The notes below the pieces were generated by a model. That model had not been told where the DNA came from, did no database searches, and saw only the letters and a list, made by a program, of their open reading frames with translations. A stretch of 64,000 nucleotides of DNA, taken from JAKAVN01 sp963796565. GTDB lineage: Bacteria > Desulfobacterota > Binatia > Binatales > Binataceae. Made by a program: the position numbers and the translations under genes. The stretch covers positions 248,001 to 312,000 of the forward strand of contig CAWCMA010000005.1 in NCBI GenBank assembly GCA_963796565.1, written 5' to 3'. This document shows positions 44,736 to 53,756 of the stretch, piece after piece. The first letter of the stretch is position 1. Each line of letters begins with the position of its first letter.

Positions 44736-45114
44736 TCCAGTTCAAACGCGCTCAGCCGCAGGCGCGTCACGACGATCCGATCGGCGCGCGCTCTCTTCCG
44801 CTTCAGCGACAATATATTGTCACTCCGCTGATTTGTTTGCGGGCCAGTTTCTCGTCACCAATCAGTCCATAAACGTCTTGTCTGCGCGAATTCGACCTTA
44901 CTTGGATCTCACCCCTCAGGCACGCAACGTGCTCCCGCGCAACAGGGTGCGAATTCCGCAAACGTGCGCGTGACATATTGGCAGAAATCATCTGGGCGAA
45001 ACCTCTGGAAGCGGCGGCTGTCTCTTCAATAGTCAGTCGGCCCCGCCGCGCCAGCGGACATTCACTCATCGCGCGCGTCGCACCACATACGGCGGCAACG
45101 AACAGGGAGTATAT
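44736..45114. other. 379-bp gene-free region with a 14-bp palindrome
   Basis: It separates the hydroxylase-like gene from the Thr-Pro-linker protein gene. A perfect palindrome GACAATATATTGTC lies at 44808-44821, flanked by TCAGC (44803-44807) and GCTGA (44827-44831). An 88-codon minus-strand frame here has no recognisable features and is not called. Confidence 0.45.
44803..44831. promoter_or_regulatory. Palindrome GACAATATATTGTC with outer arms
   Basis: A perfect 14-bp inverted repeat, AT-rich in a GC-rich genome, with 5-bp outer complementary arms. It is 70 bp after the hydroxylase-like stop and about 285 bp before the next start. It could be an operator or a transcript-end hairpin; no U-tract supports termination. 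Confidence 0.4.
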
Positions 45115-47280
45115 ATGCGACGAGCTTTAAGTCTGGTCCCACATCGGATTTCGGTAGACGAAAGCGGACACCAAGCGCGGCATGCGGGCGGGCGCGCGAT
45201 GACGTGTCTGGCGAGCGCGGCCATCCTGCTGATACTCGAGCTGGCATGGACAGTTGCCGCGCGCGCGCAGGCCAATGTAACGCTGAGTCACGCCCTCGTG
45301 ACCGGCGCGCTTGCCACCAATACGAATTGGTCGATAGCCAAAAGCGGCGTCCTAGCCAGCGGCACCGTGAGCTGGACCGTCGGAGTGACCAAGGTCTCCG
45401 TGAGCGATCAGATAATCCAGGTCGATGGCCAGTTCCGACTGACCAATATCGGCACGGGGCCTGCGGGGCTCGGCAACATCGTGATCAATCTGCAGCGCCC
45501 CTGTGGTGCGCAATGGGTTTCGGCCGCGGCGGATGTGGCCGACGCGACCTTTGGTGCGGCGGCGACCTACGGCAATTTCGTCTCCTCGGCATCGTACGAA
45601 AACGTCGCGCGCAACCAGCCCGGTTCCTCATGCGTCGGGCCCGGCAATTATGTGCTCACCCAAGTCGCCGGACAGACGGTTAAGGAGGGAACTCTCTTCA
45701 CCACTCCCGGCTCGGGCACTGTCGACTTCACCAATGCGGCTAACAACTCGGTTTTCTCGCTGGTGCCTCCCTTTCACTTGGCCGCCGGCGCGTCGATCAA
45801 GCTTTTCTACACTGCGACCTTTGACAACACCATCCTGGGCATCGCGCCCGGAACTCCTTTGCGGCCCGAGGCTATCGTCACCGTAAGCCACGCGGTGGCA
45901 CATGCCTATAACGCCATGAGGCTCCTCGACGCTGACGACGATGACGGGCCGTCCGGTCAGGGCGTGTCACCCACTGGCGACGACAAGGGTTGGTCACAGA
46001 GCGTAGCGACGCGTCACATATTTGTGCCCACGCCCGCACAGTGCAACCAGACCATCACGCTGACCGACGCGCAAAACGCCGGCAATCCGGCGCTCACCGG
46101 AACCGCCACGCTCACCAGTTTCACCACCTTCAATGGCGGCGGGACGCTCCCGATTGACGGCTCGTCGATGACCGATGGGCAGACTAACACGCAGGACGTA
46201 AGCGCGGTGGTGGATGGCGGCGCCAACGGCGGCAGTATCACCAACTGCGCCGATATCACCGGCCCCGACACGACCATCACACTGGGGACGGGCCCGTTCC
46301 TCAAAGTCTTCAGCGTGTGCACCGGAGTCGACCAAACCGCCTGCGATCAGCAGGACGTGCCCCGAGCTGCCGGCCCGGCGACGCCCACTCCGTCACCGAC
46401 ACCAGAGATCACGCCCACGCCGATCGTCACTCCAACTCCCGTCGTTACTCCCACACCTGACGTCACCCCAACTCCGGACGTTACGCCCACTCCTGAGGTC
46501 ACCCCAACTCCGGACGTGACACCGACGCCAGTAATCTCACCGACTCCGATCGCCTCGCCCACTCCAGTCGTGACCCCTACGCCTGTTGTCACACCGACCC
46601 CGGTCGCGACACCGACCCCGACTGCGACTGCCACGCCGGTAGGTCCACCCTATGTCAATGGCGAGTTCTGCACCTTTGACGAGGCTCACTGGGCGCAGGG
46701 CTGCGTCGATGAAGCGCAATCGTCCGTGCACAGTTTCCAGACTCTCGACGACGGTGACTGCGATCACGACGACAACCATGGCAATAGCATCCTGATCCAG
46801 AACTTCGACGCGGTGTACGGCGCCAGTGGCGGAGTGCACGTAGGCCTCGCCTGCACCGTCGACCGCTTCGGGATGACCTTCACCTCGGCGGCCGCAATCG
46901 AGAACTACCTGCCGGCCGTCGGCGCGAGCGGAGTGCTGAATGCGTGCCTCATCAATCCATCAAGTTCGCATTCAGGCGAATTCGGCGGCGAAGTCCTGGC
47001 GTTGGAACTGAACGTCGATTTCAGCGCAGCCGGTTTCACCGAGGGTTCAGGAGGACCGTTTGGAAATCTGCACCTGTGCGGTACCGGCACTCCGTACGAC
47101 GAAATGTCGCTTTCCGATATCCTGGCGGTCGCCAACACGGGGCTTGGTAACGGCGGCTTGCCGCCGGGGTCCAACCCCGACTCGTTCGGCGACCTGCTCC
47201 ATGCGCTGAACCACTCGTTTGACGAGTGCACGCCGGACGGCTTCGCCCAGACGCATCTCACTGGCGGAGCGTGTCCGTAG
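45115..47280 (+). CDS. Large secreted protein with Thr-Pro-repeat linker
   Basis: A 721-residue exported protein. A hydrophobic signal segment (about 30-45) ends near Ala-Arg-Ala-Gln. Residues 55-400 are beta-rich, Asn/Thr/Gly-rich and resemble adhesive or Ig-like domains seen in surface proteins (SWTVGVTKVS, GPAGLGNIVINLQRPCG). Residues 421-508 are a repetitive linker of TPTP-x-V units. Residues 510-721 form a Cys-containing C-terminal domain with an Asp/His-rich stretch (DDGDCDHDDNHGN) that could bind metal. The start has GGGAG at 5 nt and a strong terminator follows. No named family; a surface or matrix role is likely. Confidence 0.75.
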   Translation: MRRALSLVPHRISVDESGHQARHAGGRAMTCLASAAILLILELAWTVAARAQANVTLSHALVTGALATNTNWSIAKSGVLASGTVSWTVGVTKVSVSDQIIQVDGQFRLTNIGTGPAGLGNIVINLQRPCGAQWVSAAADVADATFGAAATYGNFVSSASYENVARNQPGSSCVGPGNYVLTQVAGQTVKEGTLFTTPGSGTVDFTNAANNSVFSLVPPFHLAAGASIKLFYTATFDNTILGIAPGTPLRPEAIVTVSHAVAHAYNAMRLLDADDDDGPSGQGVSPTGDDKGWSQSVATRHIFVPTPAQCNQTITLTDAQNAGNPALTGTATLTSFTTFNGGGTLPIDGSSMTDGQTNTQDVSAVVDGGANGGSITNCADITGPDTTITLGTGPFLKVFSVCTGVDQTACDQQDVPRAAGPATPTPSPTPEITPTPIVTPTPVVTPTPDVTPTPDVTPTPEVTPTPDVTPTPVISPTPIASPTPVVTPTPVVTPTPVATPTPTATATPVGPPYVNGEFCTFDEAHWAQGCVDEAQSSVHSFQTLDDGDCDHDDNHGNSILIQNFDAVYGASGGVHVGLACTVDRFGMTFTSAAAIENYLPAVGASGVLNACLINPSSSHSGEFGGEVLALELNVDFSAAGFTEGSGGPFGNLHLCGTGTPYDEMSLSDILAVANTGLGNGGLPPGSNPDSFGDLLHALNHSFDECTPDGFAQTHLTGGACP
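46379..46640 (+). repeat. Coding repeat for Thr-Pro linker
   Basis: Degenerate 12- to 18-bp units encode TPTP-plus-Val/Ile steps within the secreted protein. The codons vary between units, so it is a protein-level rather than a perfect DNA repeat. Confidence 0.85.
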
Positions 47281-47303
47281 GTCATCGTTCGGCAACGAAG
47301 AGA

Positions 47304-47332
47304 GGGCCGGCCCCGCGGGGCCGGCCCTTTTT
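47304..47332 (+). terminator. Rho-independent terminator
   Basis: An 11-bp GC stem (GGGCCGGCCCC at 47304-47314 with its complement at 47317-47327) is followed directly by TTTTT. It lies 24 bp after the stop of the Thr-Pro-linker protein gene. Confidence 0.92.
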
Positions 47333-47360
47333 ATTGCCGCACGTTTATCGACCCGTCAGC

Positions 47361-47556
47361 GAGCGGCGCTCACGCGTCCTACCATGACTCCTGACGGTGA
47401 CTGACACGGCCCCGTCCTTGCGCAATATGCGCCGGTGATTTTCCATACTGTCAGCGTGAATTTCTTGCGCAGCCGGTTGCCCGAAGCGTCGATCACTCGA
47501 ATCGTCGGATGCCAGGTACGGGGCCCCTTCGCGATTCCCCTAATCGCGCCGGAAGC
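47361..47556 (-). pseudogene. In-frame 3' continuation of the He_PIG secreted protein gene beyond an amber stop
   Basis: After the TAG at 47557-47559 the minus-strand frame stays open to a TGA near 47361. It encodes ASGAIRGIAKG and, later, TIRVIDASGNRLRKKFTLTVWK, exactly the second half expected of a putative Ig (He_PIG) domain whose first half ends at the stop. The upstream gene is therefore truncated inside its last domain. Confidence 0.65.
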
Positions 47557-49329
47557 CTAGTCGATCGAGAGACCCGTGGGCAAACGGCCCAGGACCACGG
47601 CGATCGTGTAGGGCGCGCGGCCGCCGCTGATGCCAAGCGACGCACCATAGGGCACCGTGGTATGTGCGCTGGGCAAGGTCGCGGGTGCGCTAATCTTCAG
47701 TGGCGAAGGTGTTGGAGTGGCCGTCGGTCGCGGGCCGCGTGGCATCAGTTCGCCCCACCACGTACCCCACATATTGTTTTGACCGGCGTACTCCTGGATG
47801 GTCCACATCGAGGTGTCGTCGACCGGATCGACCACGCTTGCGGTGAAGTCGCCCCATCGGTTGTCGCCAGTGCCGAAGTCCTTGAAATAGGACGCTTCGC
47901 CCGCCTTCAGCACCACTTCGCTTTCCATCGTATTCGCAGGATCGGTCGCCAGGTGCATTGAGTAAGCTGCGCTCGCGTAAATTCCGGTCCCAAAATGTGT
48001 ATAGCCGAGCATCACGTCGCCGTATCGGTTAACGGCCAGCGACGGGTAGGCGTAGAAGTTGACGGCGCTAGGGTCGTCGATGCGCCCGAATTGCTGTACC
48101 TGGCCGAAGCCCGAGGCGTTCACATTGATTTGCCACCACTGCGCGGCAGTGCGGGTCGGGGTTCCAGTGGCGGGAAGATAGACGGTATGCGAGGCCCACA
48201 GCGAGCCGTTGCGGTACACACAGCTTTGGATGCGCCCGTCCTCGGTGTCGATATTCTCGCTGGAGCCGAGTTGCGGAGCGAAATTGGTAACCGGCGAGAA
48301 AGTCTGCCAAGCCGACGGGCCCGTCGCATAGGCCGCGCCGGTCGTTAGCACTTCAGACCCGACGGCGCCCGTTATGGTATCGATCCGGAGCTGGCCGGAA
48401 CCTGAACTGCTCGTCTCCAGCAGGTACATCGTTGATTGATCGGGGTCCATCGTGGTGGCCGGAACCTGGGTGAAACCACTGGCAGGCGTAAGCACCGTAT
48501 ATTTGCCGGCGCCGCCGGCGTACAGGTCAGCCTTGTCGAAAGCCCAGATTGTCGAGTTGACAAAATTGTCGCCCGCGATGGTGAAGACGTTGGCCTGCAC
48601 CACGATCCAGTTCTTGTTGAATCCGAGAGTCGGATAGTCGATCCAATTGGCCGACGAGCCGAGGTTCACTCTGTAAAGGTTCCACCCTGCGGTGGGGTCG
48701 CTGGTCTGCGAGACGCCGATCAGAATGGCCGAGTCCGAGGACTTCTCGCCGGCGGCGGATGAAAAGATCCAGCGCTGAGCATACGGATCGTAGAGGATAT
48801 GTGCGTCGAACGACTCCGTTATGCCCAGAGACGACCAGAACGTCGAATTGGTGATTGCGCTCAGGGTGTTGCCCGACCTGTCCTGGATAACAATCTGGCT
48901 GTTGAGCGCTTCCATCAAGTGATTGGGCCCGACCGCGCCCTCGGTATCCGGCGGAATCACTGCGCCATTGTCGGCCACCGCCGCGAAGCTACTGACGGGC
49001 GGGAGCGATTGCAGTGTGGAATCCGTCGCCGCAGACGCCTGCGCTTCGTTTTGGGGCTCCGCAATCGCTTCCTCATTCTCTGTGTCGCTTTCGATCCGTG
49101 GCGCGAGCGGGCGATGAATTTGACGATGCTCGTTTAGCGGCATCGGACCAAACGCCTCTTCACGAACGACCCTCTTGAAGTTAATCGAGGCGTGCTGTGC
49201 GGCCCTGCCGACCGTACCAGTCACCTGGATCCGAGCCGCCCCGGCCAGGGTCTGAGCGCCGACGACGCTCACAAGCGCAATCGCCGCCGAGATAATGAAC
49301 CGCCGAATTTGTCGCGTGGTTGTTGTCAC
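47557..49329 (-). CDS. Secreted protein with truncated C-terminal He_PIG domain (paralogue of the next gene)
   Basis: A 590-residue exported protein. A signal peptide (1-32) precedes about 500 residues shared with the 855-residue neighbour: NHLMEALNSQIVIQDR, DPYAQRWIFSSA, SDPTAGWNLYRV, GFNKNWIVVQ and KDFGTGDNRWGDFTASVVDP. These repeats look like a beta-propeller or lectin-type surface domain. A short Thr-Pro linker (about 530-545) precedes a putative Ig domain that stops at GLSID through an in-frame TAG. The remaining half domain is still encoded downstream. The product may be non-functional or simply shortened. Function unknown. Confidence 0.72.
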   Translation of the reverse strand: MTTTTRQIRRFIISAAIALVSVVGAQTLAGAARIQVTGTVGRAAQHASINFKRVVREEAFGPMPLNEHRQIHRPLAPRIESDTENEEAIAEPQNEAQASAATDSTLQSLPPVSSFAAVADNGAVIPPDTEGAVGPNHLMEALNSQIVIQDRSGNTLSAITNSTFWSSLGITESFDAHILYDPYAQRWIFSSAAGEKSSDSAILIGVSQTSDPTAGWNLYRVNLGSSANWIDYPTLGFNKNWIVVQANVFTIAGDNFVNSTIWAFDKADLYAGGAGKYTVLTPASGFTQVPATTMDPDQSTMYLLETSSSGSGQLRIDTITGAVGSEVLTTGAAYATGPSAWQTFSPVTNFAPQLGSSENIDTEDGRIQSCVYRNGSLWASHTVYLPATGTPTRTAAQWWQINVNASGFGQVQQFGRIDDPSAVNFYAYPSLAVNRYGDVMLGYTHFGTGIYASAAYSMHLATDPANTMESEVVLKAGEASYFKDFGTGDNRWGDFTASVVDPVDDTSMWTIQEYAGQNNMWGTWWGELMPRGPRPTATPTPSPLKISAPATLPSAHTTVPYGASLGISGGRAPYTIAVVLGRLPTGLSID

Positions 49330-49709
49330 CTTGGATAGCCTCTGGAGCCAGCCCTTGATGTATAGGGCTCTCTCGTTTCAAGGCTATAAAACGCAACGAC
49401 AAGACCACGCGAGTCATTTTCATCTCTGATACGCCATAAATGCTGAAATTCGGATCAAGCCCGCATAGATGAGACATCGCATGCATCGATAGGTATGTAT
49501 GCCTCTATTTGAGCCAAAATCTCGGAACGAATACGGACTATCCTTCGGCGTCCTTTGGCTCAAGACGTCTCATTTGAGAACACCCATCGCTGCCGCGGCG
49601 ATCTTCCCAACCTGTATCGAATCGGCGACAGGAATAGTGCTCGCGGTACCCAGCTCCTCGAATTCGGAGTGGACTACCCGGATGAGACTTGTGGGGTGCG
49701 GACCTGAGA
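49330..49709. other. 380-bp gene-free region between the two paralogues
   Basis: It holds the likely promoter of the 590-residue protein gene, including the 12-mer AAGGCTATAAAA at 49380-49391 (plus strand). The same 12-mer occurs upstream of the second paralogue at 52489-52500. No coding sequence or RNA gene is recognised. Confidence 0.45.
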
Positions 49710-52277
49710 CTACGGTGTGATCGATATCTGGAGGGCTCGGCTGGCCGACGCGTGACCCCGGTCAGTCGCGTAAACCGTGAACGACGAAAGGCCGGCGAAG
49801 CCCGGTATCCCGCTAAGCTGGCCATCGAAAGTGTTGAGCGCGAGCCCACGCGGCACCGCGCCCGCACTGACGTAGACGAGATAAGGCGGCGTCCCGCCGC
49901 TCAGCCCTAGTAAGGCGTGATAAAAGACGCCGACCCTGCCGTCGGGCAGTGTCGTGGCGGCGATTGTCAGCGTCGGAGTGGGTGTCGCGGTCGGGACCGG
50001 CGACGGCGTGGGTGTGGCAGTGGGCGACGGCCTCGGAGTCGGGGTTGCTGTGGGCGTGGGAGATCGCGTGGGCGACGGTGAAGGCGTCGGGGTGTGCGAA
50101 GGCGTAGCAGTCGGCGTCGCCGTGGGTGTCGGGGTGTGCGAAGGCGTCGCGGTGGGTGTCGCCGTGGGTGTCGGGGTGTGCGAAGGCGTAGCAGTCGGCG
50201 TCGCCGTGGGTGTGGGAGTTCGCGTCGGTGTCGGCGAAGGCGTCGCGGTCGGCGTCGCCGTGGGCGTCGGGGTGTGCGAAGGCGTCGCGGTGGGTGTGGG
50301 AGTTCGCGTCGGCGTCGGCGAAGGCGTCGCGGTCGGCGTCGCCGTGGGCGTCGGGGTGTGCGAAGGCGTCGCGGTGGGTGTGGGAGTTCGCGTCGGCGTC
50401 GGCGAAGGCGTGGGGCTTGGGGTCGACGTCGGCCCTCCCACAGAGACCTCGCCCCACCAGGTGCCCCAGTTGTTGCCGGTCGCCGCATACTCCTGGAGCG
50501 TCCAAAAGCTGAGGTCGTCGAGCGGATCGACGACCGTACTGCTGAAATCACCCCATCGATTGTCCCCGGTGCCGAAGTCCTTGAAGTAAGGCGCCAAGCC
50601 CGCCTTGAGCACGGTGCCGGCGCGCAATGTGCCAGACGCGTCACCCGCCATCCGCAACGAGATGCCGGCGCCTGCGTACTGCGCCGCCGCCGAAAACTGC
50701 GAATATCCGACCAGCGCGTCATTCTCCCGATTGACGCCGATCGACGGATAGGCGTAGAAGACCGTCGCCGTCGGGTCGTCGATTCGTCCAAGCTGTTGGA
50801 TTCCGCCCACGTCGCCCGCCGTCGTATCGATTTGCCACCATTGCACCGAGCATCGATTGGGCGTGCCGGTGGCGGGCAGGAAGATGGTCTGCGCGGTCCA
50901 CAGCGAGCCGTTTCGATAGACGGTCCAATCCAGTCGGTCGTCGTCGGTGTCGATTTTATTGGTCGATCCCAATTGCGGCGCGAAGTTGACCGTTGGTTCA
51001 ACCGCCTGCCACGGCTGCGGCGCCGCCGGGAGGGCAACTCCGGTGGTAAGCACCTCGGAGCCCACCGCACCGGTGATCGTGCTCATCCTGAGTAATCTGT
51101 TGGCCGAGCTCCACGACTCCAGCACATAGAGCGTCGCGAGATTGGGATCGTAGGTCAGCGCCGGATTCATCGAGAAGCCGCCGGTGTCATCCTGCAGCAA
51201 GGTGAAAAGCCCTGCGCCACCTGCGTACAGGTTGGCCTTGTCGAAAACATAGAGGTTCGCATACTCGTAGAACGTGCCCTGGATAGTGAAGATGTTGATC
51301 CCGACCACTATCCAGTTCTTGTTGAACCCGAGGGTGGGAAAGTCGGCCCATAGCTGGCCCGTCGCATCAACCGGCACGCGGTAAAGGTCCCAGCCCGCGG
51401 TCGGGTCGCTGTTGTGCGACACGCCAATCAAGACCGCCGAGACCGTGGTTTCCGGATCGCCCGCAGTGACGATAACCCATCGCTGCCCGTACGGATCGTA
51501 GATCACTCGCGGATCGGTGATGGAGCCGACGCCCAGGCTGGACCAGAAACTAAGCGTGCTGACCGAGGTTATAGGGGTTCCCGCGCGGGTCTGAATCTCG
51601 ATCTGACTATTGAGCGCCACTACCAGATTGGCCGGACCTACTGCGCCGTCGTTGTCGGGCGGAATCGAAATGTTGTTGTCACCGAGCCCCGGAAATCCGA
51701 TCAGCGCGGCGCCTGCATCCGGCCGATCTTCGCCGGCCATGGAGGCCAGGGGTCTTTTCCGGCGCGCCTTCCGCACACTGGCGACGGCCGCAGTTCCGAC
51801 TAGAGGATTGCCCTGCGCAAAAGGATTGCGCTGCGGGCGCATACCGCTATGGCGGCGCGCCGGCGCGAAGGTGCCGCGCGCTTCGTCACGGGCGAGCGCC
51901 GCGAAGTTTATCGTTACGTGCGCCGCGGCGTGATCGGAGCGTCCGGCGATTCGTCGCGCGGGGGCAAAGTCATCGCGCGGCACCAGCGCTGCCGAACCGA
52001 CGATCGCACTGGAGCTGTCAGTGGTGCCAGAGAGCGAACGCTGCGTTTCGGAATAGCTATCCGACGGAGGCTGGATGCCGGGCTCGCCGGCCGCGAGAGC
52101 GTTCGACGAGGTTGCCGGTGACCTCGCCCCAGGACTCGCGGCTAAAGCTGCCGGGGCGCTTGCCGCGAGACTCGCCGCAGTCCATGGCCGGGCGACAACG
52201 AGAGCCGTCCATCCCGTTATCAGCAGAACCATCAATCGCACAGCGGTCGCCGACCGCTTGCGGATAGGGTTTGACAA
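49710..52277 (-). CDS. Secreted protein with long Thr-Pro minisatellite linker and He_PIG domain
   Basis: An 855-residue exported protein with a signal peptide (about 1-45, Ala-rich). The central region (about 190-610) is homologous to the 590-residue neighbour: GPANLVVALNSQIEIQTR, DPYGQRWVIVTAGDPE, SDPTAGWDLYRV and KDFGTGDNRWGDFSSTVVDP. Residues about 616-764 are a linker of TPTPTATP/SHTPTPTATP-type repeats encoded by a 42-bp-period minisatellite. The C terminus is a complete putative Ig (He_PIG) domain (about 765-855). It is probably displayed at the surface or in the matrix, with the linker acting as a stalk of variable length. Function unknown. Confidence 0.78.
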   Translation of the reverse strand: MSNPIRKRSATAVRLMVLLITGWTALVVARPWTAASLAASAPAALAASPGARSPATSSNALAAGEPGIQPPSDSYSETQRSLSGTTDSSSAIVGSAALVPRDDFAPARRIAGRSDHAAAHVTINFAALARDEARGTFAPARRHSGMRPQRNPFAQGNPLVGTAAVASVRKARRKRPLASMAGEDRPDAGAALIGFPGLGDNNISIPPDNDGAVGPANLVVALNSQIEIQTRAGTPITSVSTLSFWSSLGVGSITDPRVIYDPYGQRWVIVTAGDPETTVSAVLIGVSHNSDPTAGWDLYRVPVDATGQLWADFPTLGFNKNWIVVGINIFTIQGTFYEYANLYVFDKANLYAGGAGLFTLLQDDTGGFSMNPALTYDPNLATLYVLESWSSANRLLRMSTITGAVGSEVLTTGVALPAAPQPWQAVEPTVNFAPQLGSTNKIDTDDDRLDWTVYRNGSLWTAQTIFLPATGTPNRCSVQWWQIDTTAGDVGGIQQLGRIDDPTATVFYAYPSIGVNRENDALVGYSQFSAAAQYAGAGISLRMAGDASGTLRAGTVLKAGLAPYFKDFGTGDNRWGDFSSTVVDPLDDLSFWTLQEYAATGNNWGTWWGEVSVGGPTSTPSPTPSPTPTRTPTPTATPSHTPTPTATPTATPSPTPTRTPTPTATPSHTPTPTATPTATPSPTPTRTPTPTATPTATPSHTPTPTATPTATPSHTPTPTATPTATPSHTPTPSPSPTRSPTPTATPTPRPSPTATPTPSPVPTATPTPTLTIAATTLPDGRVGVFYHALLGLSGGTPPYLVYVSAGAVPRGLALNTFDGQLSGIPGFAGLSSFTVYATDRGHASASRALQISITP
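49985..50430 (-). repeat. Coding minisatellite (42-bp period) including a perfect 84-bp duplication
   Basis: Units recur every 42 bp at 50091, 50133 and 50175. Two 84-bp units, 50231-50314 and 50315-50398, are identical base for base, and a third partial copy begins at 50399. Since 84 is divisible by 3, gain or loss of a unit keeps the frame and adds or removes 28 residues of the Thr-Pro linker. Confidence 0.93.
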
Positions 52278-52607
52278 ATGCCGCCCGCCCCCTTTGGCTC
52301 TCGTTGCCGCCTTGGCTCAACGGGGTCGGAATTTTTCGATCTGTCGTCCCCCCCCTTGCGGCTAGTGCGGCTTCTCGCCAAGCGAAACCCAACGGTTCCG
52401 ATTGTCCCCCGCGAAGCCGTCCTCGGGCCCCGATTCGATCGAGAAATCCTTCCGTAGGTCCTTTTGAGCAAGAGACAGGCCGCCAAAAAAGGCTATAAAA
52501 GGCAGTTATTTTCCCACCGAAGCGGCAAAAAAATGCCGCTTGCGCCGCATACGGTGTCACCTTGCGGCAGTGCTTCGCCTCGATACGCCCGCGCTCGCCG
52601 GCAGGGA
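52278..52607. other. 330-bp gene-free region
   Basis: Upstream of the 855-residue secreted protein gene and downstream of the acyl-CoA dehydrogenase gene. It holds the 12-mer AAGGCTATAAAA at 52489-52500, shared with the other paralogue's upstream region. The transcribed leader would be about 200 nt and GC-rich, but no known riboswitch consensus is recognised. Confidence 0.45.
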
Positions 52608-53756
52608 TCAGATGCGATTGCGATTGAGCAGGCCGCGCGCGATCACCAACGCCTGAATTTCGCTGGTTCCCTCTCCGATAATCATCAGTGGCGCGTCGCG
52701 GTAGAAGCGCTCGACCGGAAACTCGGCCGTGTAGCCGTAGCCGCCCAGCACGCGCATCGCGTCCAGCGTCACCTTTACGCAGGCCTCCGAAGCGAACAGC
52801 TTGGCCATCCCCGCCTCGACGTCGCAGCGCTCGCCGGCGTCCTTCTTCTGCGCGGCGCTATGCACCATCAGGCGCGCCGCTTCGACTCGCGTCCCCATGT
52901 CAGCTAACAGAAGCTGCACCGCCTGATGCTCGCAGATCGGTTTGCCGAAGGTGGTACGCTGCTGGGAGTAGCGGATCGCGTTCTCGAACGCCGCCTGCCC
53001 GACTCCGACCGCGCGCGCGGCGACGTTTATCCGTCCGACCTCGAGCGCGCTCATCACCTGTTTGAAGCCCTGCCCCTCTTTGCCGCCGATCAGATTGCCG
53101 GCCGGGACCGCAAGGTCGTCGAGCAGCACCTCGCAGGTGTCGACTCCCTTGTAACCGAGCTTTTTGATGTTGCGGCTGACGGTCGGCCCGTGCTCGTTCT
53201 TTTCGACCGCGAACATGCTGATTCCGGCGTACGCCGGCTTGGCCTTGGGATCGGTCTTGGCCGCGACCGCCAGCATCGTGCCATGGCGGGCGTTGGTGAT
53301 GAACATCTTGCTGCCCTTGAGCACGTAGTTGTCGCCGTGACGGACCGCCGTGGTGCGAATCGATTGCACGTCGCTGCCGGCATGCGGCTCGGTCAGCGCC
53401 AGGCCGCCTCGCTTCTCGCCCGCCGCCATCGCGGGCAAAAAGCGCTTGCGCTGCTCGTCGGTGCCGTGATGCGTGATGATGTAGGCCATGATCAGATGGC
53501 TGTTGATCACGCCGGCCAGGCTCATCCAGCCGCGCGACAGCTCCGCCATCAGCCGCGCATAGCTGACAAAGCTCAGTCCCAGGCCGCCATGCTCGACCGG
53601 AATAGTCGCGCCGAACAGCCCCAGCTCGCGCATCGTGGCAACCAACGCGTGCGGGTACTCGTCGGCATGCTCGAGTTCGGAGGCGACCGGGATAACATCG
53701 CGGTCGACGAAGCGGCGCACCGCCTCGATTACATCATGATCCAACGTCTCTGCCAT
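52608..53756 (-). CDS. Acyl-CoA dehydrogenase
   Basis: FAD-dependent alpha,beta-dehydrogenation of an acyl-CoA. The 382-residue protein has the first signature LALTEPHAGSDVQSIRTTA, the FITNARHG segment and the R-x-TFGKPI motif before helix G. The second signature DAMRVLGGYGY precedes the catalytic Glu in IIGEGTSEIQ. The position of that Glu matches medium/short-chain enzymes (Glu376 type). Chain-length preference cannot be read. It fits with the racemase-like and CoA-ligase genes of the window in fatty- or branched-acid breakdown. Its 655-bp upstream region holds only one doubtful small gene. Confidence 0.94.
   Translation of the reverse strand: MAETLDHDVIEAVRRFVDRDVIPVASELEHADEYPHALVATMRELGLFGATIPVEHGGLGLSFVSYARLMAELSRGWMSLAGVINSHLIMAYIITHHGTDEQRKRFLPAMAAGEKRGGLALTEPHAGSDVQSIRTTAVRHGDNYVLKGSKMFITNARHGTMLAVAAKTDPKAKPAYAGISMFAVEKNEHGPTVSRNIKKLGYKGVDTCEVLLDDLAVPAGNLIGGKEGQGFKQVMSALEVGRINVAARAVGVGQAAFENAIRYSQQRTTFGKPICEHQAVQLLLADMGTRVEAARLMVHSAAQKKDAGERCDVEAGMAKLFASEACVKVTLDAMRVLGGYGYTAEFPVERFYRDAPLMIIGEGTSEIQALVIARGLLNRNRI

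Noticed and set aside
44803..45069. An 88-codon minus-strand frame in the gap before the first Thr-Pro-linker protein
   Set aside because: No recognisable domain, no ribosome site and residue composition typical of non-coding GC-rich DNA; it also contains the palindrome at 44808.
52278..52488. A possible riboswitch in the long leader of the 855-residue secreted protein gene
   Set aside because: I compared it with what I know of cyclic-di-GMP and cobalamin consensus elements and found no convincing match.
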